The notes under the pieces were generated by a model that was not told the DNA's origin, made no database searches, and worked only from the letters and a program-made list of their open reading frames with translations. This document shows positions 14,469 to 23,958 of a DNA stretch of 24,964 bases, in pieces (position 1 is the stretch's first letter; each line of letters opens with the position of its first letter). The DNA comes from Bacteroidetes bacterium UBA7662. Lineage in GTDB: Bacteria > Bacteroidota > Bacteroidia > UBA7662. The DNA lies in assembly GCA_002483345.1 (NCBI GenBank), contig DLHS01000001.1:58809-83772 (forward strand). Direction: 5' to 3'. Both the position numbers and the translations under genes were made by a program.

Positions 14469-16676
14469 ATGCGGTTTCTCTTTCGGTTATTCTTCTGGTT
14501 GGTTCTTTTGGCAGTGCTGGCCCTGGCCGGGCTGTATGGAGCCGTTTATTTCGGGGCTTTCGGCAAACTCCCCGATGAAAAAGCCCTGGCCGATATCCGC
14601 CACGAAAACGCCAGCCTGGTATACAGTGCCGATGGGCAGCTGATAGGCAGCTTTTTCGCCAAAAACAGGAGTTCGGTCAGCTATGAGGATTTCCCGCAAA
14701 CCTTGTTACATGCCCTCATCGCCACCGAAGATGCCCGCTTTTTTGAGCACGACGGACTGGATATGCGCAGCATTGCCCGGGTGCTGGTCAAGTCGGTTTT
14801 GCTGCGCGACCGTTCCTCGGGTGGTGGCTCTACACTTTCCCAGCAGCTTGCCAAAAACCTCTATGGCCGCGAAAGCCGCGGTGCCTGGTCGATGCCGGTG
14901 CACAAACTCCGGGAGATCATCATCGCCCGCCGGCTCGAGAAGCTGTACAACAAGCAGGAATTGCTGACACTCTACCTCAATACCGTTCCCTTCGGCGAAG
15001 AGGTATATGGGGTGGAGGCTGCCTCCCGGCGTTTTTTCAACAAGCCTGTCAGCAAGCTGCAAACCGAAGAAGGAGCCGTGCTGGTGGGCATGCTTAAGGC
15101 CAATACCCGCTACAACCCCCGCCTGCATCCCGAATTTGCCCGCGACCGCCGCAATGTGGTGCTGGGGCAGATGTATAAAAACAACTACCTGAGTGTGGAA
15201 GAACTGGCCCGCCTGAAAGAGCTGCCCATCCTCATCCAGTACGCCAATCTGGAAGCCGACGGACCGGCACCCTATTTTCTCAATGAAGTCAGAAAAGAAA
15301 TGCTGCGCATACTCGAAGGGCTGGACGGGGGAGAAGCATACGATCTGGAAAAGGATGGACTGCGCATCGAAACCACCCTTGATTATAAATTGCAGCAGGC
15401 AGCCGGCCGCAGCCTGAAACAACAGCTTCCCGCCCGGCAAAAGCAACTGGAAGCACAGTATCGGCAGGGGGCTTCCCGCAAAAAACTGCAACAACTCACC
15501 GCGCAGATTGCCCAAAGGGCAGGTATCACCGCTGCTAATGATCCGGCCACCAAACGCCTGGTGTTCAGCTGGGGTGGCCTGCAGAAAGTAAACGAAACCC
15601 GCCGCGACAGCATCCGCCGCGCCTTGTTGCAACTGCATGCCGGTATTGTGGCTCTGAATCCTCAAACCGGCGAGGTACTGGCCTGGGTAGGCGGTATTGA
15701 TTTTCCGACCCATCCCTACGATCAGGTGCTGGCGCCCCGGCAACTGGCCTCTGCTTTCAAGCCAATTTTATACGCTACTGCCCTCGAAAGCGGTATGGAT
15801 CCCTGCAGCTGGCTCAGCAACGAGCCGGTGTCTTTTACGGATAAGGAAGGCTGGACTCCCGCCAATTACGATGGTCAGAGCGGCGGACAGTACAGCATGC
15901 CGGCCGCACTGGCACAGTCCTACAACCTGCCGGCAGTAGATTTATTCCTGCGGACTGATTTTTCATTGCTGAAAGAGAAATGGTCGGCCCTCGGATTCAG
16001 CCGACCCGTGAACAATGGCCCCGCGACAGCACTCGGTACAGCCGAAGCCAGCGCGCTCGAAGCAGCGGTAGCCTATGCGGCCTTCGCCAACGGGGGACAA
16101 AGGGTGAACCCCCGGTTTATAAAATCTATCCGGACTGCCGATGGAAAATTGCTGTATCAGGCTGAAACGGAAGAGAAAGAGACTGTTTTCAGCCTCCAGA
16201 CCAGCGCGCAACTCACAGGGATGTTGCAGGGCGTGGTAGCAAGAGGTACAGCAACCGCGCTGCGGGGGAGATACGGTATTACGGCGCCTTTGGCAGCCAA
16301 AACCGGTACTTCCCAGGATTATGGCGATGCCTGGTTTGCCGTCTACAGCCTGGAACTGGTGCTGATTACCCGGGTAGGCGCGTCGCTCACAGCCATCCAT
16401 TTCAACAGCGGTTCCCTGGGTTCAGGCAGCGCGCTGGCGTTGCCCCTGGCCGGGTCAACGCTGTCGGCGGTTCAGAGAGACGGGGAACTTCGCCGCAAAT
16501 ACCTGCAACCGTTTCCGGCAAGCCATGCCATACAGGTCATTTGCGAGGATTACCGCGACACACCGCTGCTCGATAAGTTGTTCGATAATCAGAGCCGTGA
16601 TTCAGAAAAGGCCCATGAAAAGGCTGTCAGGAAAGAAAAAAGAAAGAATTTCTTCCGGAAACTATTTGGTAAGTAG
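14469..16676 (+). CDS. Class A penicillin-binding protein (transglycosylase/transpeptidase, PBP1-type)
   Basis: 735 residues. There is one N-terminal membrane anchor (residues 1-30), then a GT51 glycosyltransferase domain: ATEDARFFEHDGLDMRSI with catalytic Glu87, GGSTLSQQLAKNLY, and RRLEKLYNKQELLTLYLNTVPFG. Then comes a penicillin-binding transpeptidase domain with SAFK (Ser428, Lys431), SYN (484-486) and KTGTSQDYGDAWF (Lys611-Thr-Gly). It polymerises lipid II into glycan strands and cross-links the stem peptides in the periplasm. There is no PBP1C-type C-terminal extension; the protein ends in a basic KEKRKNFFRKLFGK tail. All catalytic residues are present. Its stop lies 2 bp from the stop of convergent uvrA. 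A repeat array directly abuts its start. Confidence 0.93.
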   Translation: MRFLFRLFFWLVLLAVLALAGLYGAVYFGAFGKLPDEKALADIRHENASLVYSADGQLIGSFFAKNRSSVSYEDFPQTLLHALIATEDARFFEHDGLDMRSIARVLVKSVLLRDRSSGGGSTLSQQLAKNLYGRESRGAWSMPVHKLREIIIARRLEKLYNKQELLTLYLNTVPFGEEVYGVEAASRRFFNKPVSKLQTEEGAVLVGMLKANTRYNPRLHPEFARDRRNVVLGQMYKNNYLSVEELARLKELPILIQYANLEADGPAPYFLNEVRKEMLRILEGLDGGEAYDLEKDGLRIETTLDYKLQQAAGRSLKQQLPARQKQLEAQYRQGASRKKLQQLTAQIAQRAGITAANDPATKRLVFSWGGLQKVNETRRDSIRRALLQLHAGIVALNPQTGEVLAWVGGIDFPTHPYDQVLAPRQLASAFKPILYATALESGMDPCSWLSNEPVSFTDKEGWTPANYDGQSGGQYSMPAALAQSYNLPAVDLFLRTDFSLLKEKWSALGFSRPVNNGPATALGTAEASALEAAVAYAAFANGGQRVNPRFIKSIRTADGKLLYQAETEEKETVFSLQTSAQLTGMLQGVVARGTATALRGRYGITAPLAAKTGTSQDYGDAWFAVYSLELVLITRVGASLTAIHFNSGSLGSGSALALPLAGSTLSAVQRDGELRRKYLQPFPASHAIQVICEDYRDTPLLDKLFDNQSRDSEKAHEKAVRKEKRKNFFRKLFGK

Positions 16677-16678
16677 GC

Positions 16679-19510
<2,832 letters not shown>

Positions 19511-19549
19511 AACGCAAATTTCGGGATTATTATCCTATAAACCCACAGA

Positions 19550-19569
19550 CCTGTTAATTGTTGAACAGG
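19550..19569. other. Inverted repeat upstream of uvrA
   Basis: CCTGTT (19550-19555) and AACAGG (19564-19569) are perfect inverted copies around an 8-nt AT-rich spacer, 40 bp upstream of the uvrA start codon. It could be an operator (for example of a damage-response repressor) or chance. Confidence 0.3.
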
Positions 19570-19589
19570 GGGCAGTATCCGTAATCGGG

Positions 19590-19684
19590 GCTACCGGATT
19601 CCAAATTTCAGATTCGAAGGGGGTAAAAGGGTAAAAGGGTAAAAGGGTAAAAGGGTAAAAGGGTAAAAGGGTAAAGCGGTAAAA
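19590..19684 (+). repeat. GGGTAAAA octamer array with GGATTCCAAATT head
   Basis: The head at 19590-19609 matches 14365-14384 at 18 of 20 bases. From 19621 there are six perfect GGGTAAAA units, then GGGTAAAG and CGGTAAAA, ending at 19684. The seven GGG runs spaced by 5 nt fit a canonical G-quadruplex motif on the + strand. Read toward uvrA (minus strand) it is TTTTACCC. There are no spacers, so it is not a CRISPR array. Confidence 0.9.
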
Positions 19685-19712
19685 CGGGCGGGTGGAAATG
19701 GGCCGGATGCAA

Positions 19713-19798
19713 CCCCGTTTAGCCGTTTAACCAGCACCGCAGGTGCACCCTCCGTTTAACCCCTTTTGCCGTTTAACCCGTTTTATCGTTTAACCCCT
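19713..19798 (+). repeat. Opposed C-rich array (CCGTTTAACC units) with internal hairpin
   Basis: Six or so degenerate units (CCCCGTTTAG, CCGTTTAACC, CCGTTTAACCCC, CCGTTTAACCCG, TCGTTTAACCCC) lie in inverted orientation to the 19621 array and are split by the hairpin GCACC-GCA-GGTGC at 19734-19746. The whole 438-nt gap 19511-19948 holds no gene: it contains the uvrA upstream inverted repeat, the two opposed arrays, and the sigma-gene promoter and leader. Confidence 0.8.
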
Positions 19799-19868
19799 TA
19801 AACACTGTCACGGAAATATCAAAACCGTTAAAGTTTCCTTAAAAAAGGTGCATTGCTTGTTAAAGACT

Positions 19869-19876
19869 TATATTAG
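19869..19876 (+). promoter_or_regulatory. -7-like element TATATTAG upstream of the sigma gene
   Basis: This is a TAnnTTnG octamer; TTG words at 19853-19855 and 19857-19859 lie 9-13 nt upstream, closer than usual. The implied leader to the ATG at 19949 is about 65-70 nt, the longest in the window. It contains GGAGG at 19901-19905, too far from the ATG to act as its ribosome binding site. Confidence 0.35.
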
Positions 19877-19948
19877 CAACATCATAACCACTTAAACCCC
19901 GGAGGATCTGCTATAGCCTGAGCTTTACCTAACCAAATTTCTTACGCC

Positions 19949-20536
19949 ATGAAAACTCATGTTGTGAGTGTTAGTGACCAAGAGCTCATTACACGCTACC
20001 TCAAAGGCCATGAAAATAGCCTGGGAATATTGATGCTTCGGCATAAATCCCGTGTTTTTACCACCATCTACCTGCTCGTGAAAGACCGCGATGTGGCAGA
20101 GGATATTTTTCAGGATACCTTCGTGAAAGTCATCGATACCGTCCGGGCCGGCCGTTACAACGAAGAAGGCAAATTCCTGCCCTGGGTGCTGCGTATCGCG
20201 CATAACCTGTGCATCGACCATTTCCGCCGCAACGCCAAAATGCCTACCATCCAGCCCAAGGATGAGGATACCGACGTATTTGCTTTCCTCGACCTCAAAG
20301 AAGATTCGGTGGAAGACCGCATCATCCGCAAGCAGTCGCACGACAAGGTCCGCCAGCTCATCCAGCACCTGCCTGAAGAGCAGCGCGAAGTACTTGTAAT
20401 GCGCATTTACGGTGGTCTCAGTTTCAAGGAGATTTCAGAGGTAACCGACGTAAGCATCAACACCTCACTGGGTCGTATGCGCTATGCCCTCGGAAACCTG
20501 CGGAAGCTGATTGATAAGCACCATATTACGTTGTAG
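19949..20536 (+). CDS. ECF-type RNA polymerase sigma factor (sigma-70 family)
   Basis: 195 residues. Region 2 (about 12-100) includes LGILMLRHKSRVFTTIYLLVKDRDVAEDIFQDTFVKVI and the -10-recognition/core-binding helix FLPWVLRIAHNLCIDHFRR. A variable acidic linker follows at about 105-130. Region 4 (about 133-190) contains HLPEEQREVLVMRIYGGLSFKEISEVTDVSINTSLGRMRYALGNLRKLI, a helix-turn-helix for -35-type recognition. The protein closely resembles a sigma factor widespread in Bacteroidota; its regulon is not known to me. A small soluble protein encoded 226 nt downstream is a candidate regulator, separated by a repeat island. Confidence 0.93.
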   Translation: MKTHVVSVSDQELITRYLKGHENSLGILMLRHKSRVFTTIYLLVKDRDVAEDIFQDTFVKVIDTVRAGRYNEEGKFLPWVLRIAHNLCIDHFRRNAKMPTIQPKDEDTDVFAFLDLKEDSVEDRIIRKQSHDKVRQLIQHLPEEQREVLVMRIYGGLSFKEISEVTDVSINTSLGRMRYALGNLRKLIDKHHITL

Positions 20537-20546
20537 GGGGGAGATT

Positions 20547-20595
20547 AGAGTGGAGAGTGGAGAGTGGAGAGTGGTGAGTGGAGAGGGGAGAGGGG
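20547..20595 (+). repeat. AGAGTGG heptamer tandem array
   Basis: Seven contiguous 7-bp units: four perfect AGAGTGG, one TGAGTGG, two AGAGGGG. The array begins 10 nt after the sigma-factor stop codon. Purine-only on one strand apart from the T, so the DNA could adopt unusual structure. Confidence 0.85.
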
Positions 20596-20599
20596 ACGG

Positions 20600-20690
20600 C
20601 GAAGCCTGTGGACCGTGTCGCACCAGCGGCACAAGTGGACAGCGAAGCGTATGGACTCCAAAAATCGACCATGGACAATCGACCATGGAC
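20600..20690 (+). repeat. Repeat island: CGAAGC-GTGGAC words and a 14-bp perfect tandem duplication
   Basis: CGAAGCCTGTGGACCG (20600-20615) and CGAAGCGTATGGACTC (20643-20658) are related copies; a shorter relative is at 21010-21021. AATCGACCATGGAC is duplicated head to tail at 20663-20676 and 20677-20690, each copy holding the palindrome CCATGG. Open frames crossing this island are repeat translations, not genes. Confidence 0.75.
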
Positions 20691-20762
20691 CGCCGAAGGC
20701 CAGTATTTTTCACCCCACACACTAAGCCCGGAAATAGGTCGTTTGAAATTCAAATCTGATCT

Positions 20763-20981
20763 ATGACCCAAACCTCTACACACGACCAACTCTTGCTGCA
20801 CATCACCAACGAACTCGCTCCCGCTGAGCGGAATGCCTTTGAGCATGTGCTGATCAGCGACCCCGGACTGCAGCAAGACTACCGCGATTTCGCGGCCATA
20901 CTGGATACGCTCAAAGCATCCGTTAGTTTCGAGCCCGGTACTTCAACAATGAAGCTTTTACTCGATTACAGCCGGGCCTGA
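20763..20981 (+). CDS. Small soluble putative sigma-factor partner (anti-sigma-like)
   Basis: 72 residues without membrane segment or cysteines. The sequence reads LLLHITNELAPAERNAFEHVLISDPGLQQDYRDFAAILDTLKASV and ends with STMKLLLDYSRA. The pattern of an acidic helix, ELxPxERxxFExxLxxDPxLxxxY, resembles the cytoplasmic N-terminal part of Bacteroidota anti-sigma factors, here without a transmembrane segment. I recognise such short proteins directly after this type of sigma factor, with no proven biochemical role. It is 226 nt from the sigma gene because a repeat island intervenes. A CCGGG/CCCGG hairpin spans its stop codon. Confidence 0.65.
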   Translation: MTQTSTHDQLLLHITNELAPAERNAFEHVLISDPGLQQDYRDFAAILDTLKASVSFEPGTSTMKLLLDYSRA

Positions 20982-21047
20982 CCCGGATAAGATTATTTCA
21001 TTGGAACTCCGAAGCGTGGACAGGCCGTAAATCACAGCCTTTCTCCG

Positions 21048-21055
21048 TATTTTCG
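21048..21055 (+). promoter_or_regulatory. -7-like element TATTTTCG directly before nth
   Basis: A TAnnTTnG octamer ends 3 nt before the nth ATG at 21059. If it is used, the transcript would start at or just inside the start codon. No -33 TTG is visible at normal spacing. Confidence 0.25.
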
Positions 21056-21058
21056 GCC

Positions 21059-21730
21059 ATGCGCCGACAGGAACGTTTTGCCTTTGTCATCGATCACTTC
21101 CTCCGGACGGCTCCGGAGGCGGAAACCGAGCTGTTTTACGGCAATCCGTATGAGTTGCTGGTAGCCGTGGTGCTGTCGGCTCAGTGTACCGATAAAAGGG
21201 TAAACCTGACTACTCCGGTACTTTTTCAGCGTTTTCCCGATGTATACGCGCTGTCGCAGGGCAGTGAGGAGGAGATATTCAACCTCATCCGCAGCATCTC
21301 TTACCCCAACAACAAAACCAAACACCTCATGGGCCTGGCCCGGGTGCTTATCACGGAATTTGGCGGGGAAGTCCCTTCCGAAATCAACGATCTGGTGAAA
21401 ATTCCGGGCGTAGGTCGGAAAACGGCCAATGTGATTGCCTCCGTTATCTTCAACAAACCCGCGATGGCGGTCGATACCCATGTCTTCCGTGTTTCCGCCC
21501 GCCTGGGACTCACCGTAAAGGCCAGAACCCCGCTCGAAACCGAGAAGCAACTGGTCAAATTTATACCTGAAATGCTCATCTCCCGTGCCCACCACTGGCT
21601 CATTCTGCATGGCCGTTATGTGTGTGTGGCCCGCAACCCCAAATGTAAGGAATGCGCTTTGCAGCCCGCGTGCGCGTATTATCAGCAGCAACAGCGTAAA
21701 ACCGTTGCACAAACCTCTATGAATGTTTGA
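21059..21730 (+). CDS. nth: Endonuclease III (DNA glycosylase/AP lyase)
   Basis: 223 residues. It removes oxidised pyrimidines from DNA and nicks the abasic site in base excision repair. The core reads VAVVLSAQCTDKRVN, then the helix-hairpin-helix LVKIPGVGRKTANVI with catalytic Lys121, and VDTHVFRVSARLGL with Asp139. The C-terminal [4Fe-4S] cluster ligands follow the exact C-x6-C-x2-C-x5-C spacing (Cys189, 196, 199, 205). These correspond closely to E. coli Lys120, Asp138 and Cys187-203. Length is slightly above E. coli Nth because of an ending QQQQRKTVAQTSMNV. The SDR gene starts 8 nt inside its 3' end. Confidence 0.96.
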   Translation: MRRQERFAFVIDHFLRTAPEAETELFYGNPYELLVAVVLSAQCTDKRVNLTTPVLFQRFPDVYALSQGSEEEIFNLIRSISYPNNKTKHLMGLARVLITEFGGEVPSEINDLVKIPGVGRKTANVIASVIFNKPAMAVDTHVFRVSARLGLTVKARTPLETEKQLVKFIPEMLISRAHHWLILHGRYVCVARNPKCKECALQPACAYYQQQQRKTVAQTSMNV

Positions 21731-22514
21731 TATCCAGCTTACTGGTAAAACCGCCTTCGTTTGCGGCAGCAGCCAGGGCATTGGTCGTGCCTGTGCCGAG
21801 CAACTCGCAGCCTTAGGGGCTACAGTCATCTTACTCGCCCGCAATGCCGAACGGCTGGCCGAAGTCCGCGACGCGCTTCCTGCCGCCCTGGGACAGCAAC
21901 ATGCTTATCTGGCGGTTGATTTTGCCGACCTGAAAGCCCTGGAAACAGCGGTTTCGGGCTGGATTTCGGCCGGTAACCAGGTACACATCCTTGTGAACAA
22001 TACCGGAGGACCGCCTGCCGGTCCCGTCGGAAGCGCTACCCAGGCCGAGTTTCTGTCGGCCTTTCAGAACCACCTCCTTGCGAATCACCTGCTGGCCACA
22101 CTGTTGTTGCCCGGCATGAAAGCCGCCGGTTACGGCCGCATCATCAACATCATCTCTACCTCGGTGAAAGTGCCGCTTAAAGGGCTGGGGGTAAGCAATA
22201 CCATCCGCGCGGCGGTAGCCAACTGGGCCAAAACCCTTTCCAATGAAGTGGCCGCTTTTGGGGTCACGGTCAACAACGTTCTGCCCGGCGCCACCAAAAC
22301 GGTCCGCCTCGAAAGCATACTCGAAAACAAGGCCGCCAAAACCGGCCATGGCCTCGCAGCCGTAGAAGCAGAAATGCTGGCAGAAATTCCCGCCGGCAGA
22401 TTTGGTGAAGCGAAAGAAGTAGCGGCGGCAGTCGCCTTTCTGGCCACCCCTTCGGCGGCTTATATCAATGGTATCAATGTGCCGGTGGATGGCGGCCGGA
22501 CAGGAAGTCTATAG
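21723..22514 (+). CDS. Atypical short-chain dehydrogenase/reductase (SDR) with altered active site
   Basis: 263 residues with a full SDR Rossmann fold: the cofactor loop CGSSQGIGRA (TGxxxGxG type), LVNNTGGPPAG in place of NNAG, a strand ending INIIST with Ser145, and the C-terminal INVPVDGGRTGSL. The catalytic YxxxK is replaced by SNTIR: Ser158 and Arg162 sit at the Tyr and Lys positions, exactly 13 residues after Ser145. This matches an SDR subgroup with the same change (LSNxxR), whose members often sit beside an aldehyde dehydrogenase in aromatic-degradation clusters. It may act in 2-aminomuconate or similar ring-cleavage catabolism, but this is inference. It overlaps nth by 8 nt and is followed at 7 nt by the ALDH gene. 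Confidence 0.85.
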   Translation: MFDIQLTGKTAFVCGSSQGIGRACAEQLAALGATVILLARNAERLAEVRDALPAALGQQHAYLAVDFADLKALETAVSGWISAGNQVHILVNNTGGPPAGPVGSATQAEFLSAFQNHLLANHLLATLLLPGMKAAGYGRIINIISTSVKVPLKGLGVSNTIRAAVANWAKTLSNEVAAFGVTVNNVLPGATKTVRLESILENKAAKTGHGLAAVEAEMLAEIPAGRFGEAKEVAAAVAFLATPSAAYINGINVPVDGGRTGSL

Positions 22515-22521
22515 GACACCC

Positions 22522-23958
22522 ATGAAAATCCTCAACTACATCAATGGCCAACTGCAACCCGCCCTGGGCGGTGCCTGGCTCGACAATTACGAACCGGCCA
22601 CCGGCAGCATTTACAGCCAGTTACCCGATTCCGACGAGCCGGACGTGGCACTGGCCGCCGCGGCCGCCCAGGCGGCTTTTCCGGCCTGGTCAAAAACACC
22701 GGTGGCTGAACGGGCCGCGCTGCTCAACCGGCTGGCCGATCTCATCGAGCGCGATCTCGACAAACTTGCTGCCGCCGAAAGCCGCGATCAGGGCAAGCCG
22801 GTTGCGTTGGCCAAACGCATGGATATCCCCCGTGCCGTGGATAATTTCAGGTTTTTCGCCACTGCCATCCAGCACTATGCCAGCGAAGCCCACAGCACCG
22901 ACGGAGCAGCCATCAACTACACCTTGCGTCAACCCATCGGCGTGGTGGGTTGTATCTCTCCCTGGAACCTGCCGCTGTATCTGTTCAGTTGGAAGATAGC
23001 TCCAGCCCTGGCGGCTGGCAATACCGTAGTGGCCAAACCATCCGAAATAACCCCCGCGACAGCCTATTTGCTGTGTGAGCTCTGTATAGAAGCCGGTTTC
23101 CCAAAAGGGGTATTGAATATTGTTTTTGGACTGGGTCCTAAAGTGGGACAGGCTATGAGCGCCCATCCCGGTATTCCCGCAATCTCATTTACGGGAGGCA
23201 CGGTAACCGGTGCCACCATCGCCCGAACGGCGGCGCCCATGTTCAAGAAGCTGTCGCTCGAACTCGGGGGTAAAAACCCCAACATCATCTTCGCCGATGC
23301 CGATTACGACAAGGCGCTCGCCTCGGCCGTGCGGTCATCTTTCACCAACCAGGGAGAGATTTGCCTGTGCGGTTCCCGATTGCTGATTGAAAGCAGCATT
23401 TACAACCGTTTCCGGGATGATTTTGTGGCCAAAGTGGCCGCTTTGCGGGTGGATGACCCGACCACCAACCCCGATCTGGGGGCCATCGTAAGCAAACCGC
23501 ATTTCGATAAAGTACTGGGTTATATCAAGCTGGCGCAGGAGGAAGGCGGGAAGCTGCTGACCGGTGGTAAGGCCGTTATGGTTTCGGGGAGATGCGAAAA
23601 CGGTTGGTTCATCGAGCCAACGGTCTTCGAGGGGCTGCCCAACAGTTGCCGGACGAATCAGGAAGAGATTTTCGGTCCGGTGGTGACGCTTATTCCTTTC
23701 GATACAGAAGCAGAGGCCCTGGCGATGGCCAACGACACCCCTTACGGGCTGGCTGCCCAGCTCTGGACGGAGAACTTAAGCCGCAGCCAGCGGATGTCGG
23801 CCGCGCTCAAATTTGGTATTGTGTGGGTTAATTGCTGGTTACTGCGCGATTTGCGCACGCCATTCGGGGGCGCCAAGGCTTCCGGGGTAGGTCGTGAAGG
23901 CGGATGGGATGCATTACGCTTTTTCACGGAGGCCACCAATGTCTGCATACGCTACTGA
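22522..23958 (+). CDS. NAD(P)-dependent aldehyde dehydrogenase, 2-hydroxymuconic/2-aminomuconic semialdehyde dehydrogenase-like
   Basis: 478 residues from the ATG at 22522 (the frame opens earlier, inside the SDR gene, but MKILNYINGQL is the family start). It oxidises an aldehyde to the acid with NAD+. Visible: ISPWNLPLYLFSWKIAPALAAGNTVVAKPSE, FTGGTVTGATIA, LELGGKNPNIIFADAD with general base Glu247, and GEICLCGSR with nucleophile Cys281, giving the standard 34-residue spacing. The tail CRTNQEEIFGPVV, FGIVWVNCWLLRDLRTPFGGAKASGVGREGG resembles 2-hydroxymuconate and 2-aminomuconate semialdehyde dehydrogenases (the ALDH8 group) more than generic ALDHs. Other genes of kynurenine or meta-cleavage pathways are not in view, so the substrate is inference. 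It overlaps the CDF gene by 20 nt. Confidence 0.9.
   Translation: MKILNYINGQLQPALGGAWLDNYEPATGSIYSQLPDSDEPDVALAAAAAQAAFPAWSKTPVAERAALLNRLADLIERDLDKLAAAESRDQGKPVALAKRMDIPRAVDNFRFFATAIQHYASEAHSTDGAAINYTLRQPIGVVGCISPWNLPLYLFSWKIAPALAAGNTVVAKPSEITPATAYLLCELCIEAGFPKGVLNIVFGLGPKVGQAMSAHPGIPAISFTGGTVTGATIARTAAPMFKKLSLELGGKNPNIIFADADYDKALASAVRSSFTNQGEICLCGSRLLIESSIYNRFRDDFVAKVAALRVDDPTTNPDLGAIVSKPHFDKVLGYIKLAQEEGGKLLTGGKAVMVSGRCENGWFIEPTVFEGLPNSCRTNQEEIFGPVVTLIPFDTEAEALAMANDTPYGLAAQLWTENLSRSQRMSAALKFGIVWVNCWLLRDLRTPFGGAKASGVGREGGWDALRFFTEATNVCIRY
23928..23932 (+). promoter_or_regulatory. Shine-Dalgarno GGAGG for the CDF gene
   Basis: GGAGG lies 6 nt before the ATG at 23939, inside the end of the ALDH reading frame. 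It is the clearest such site in a window otherwise nearly devoid of them, and it decides the start against a GTG at 23894. Confidence 0.5.

Noticed and set aside
19621..19684. Tandem array as a CRISPR or telomere-like end
   Set aside because: The units are 8 bp with no spacers and there are no cas genes. The array lies between two ordinary chromosomal genes, so neither a CRISPR array nor a replicon end is supported.
20465..20759. Open frames on both strands across the sigma/partner gap
   Set aside because: The translations are low-complexity products of the AGAGTGG and GACCATGGAC repeats (for example SPLTTLHSPLSTL) and are open only because of the repeat period.
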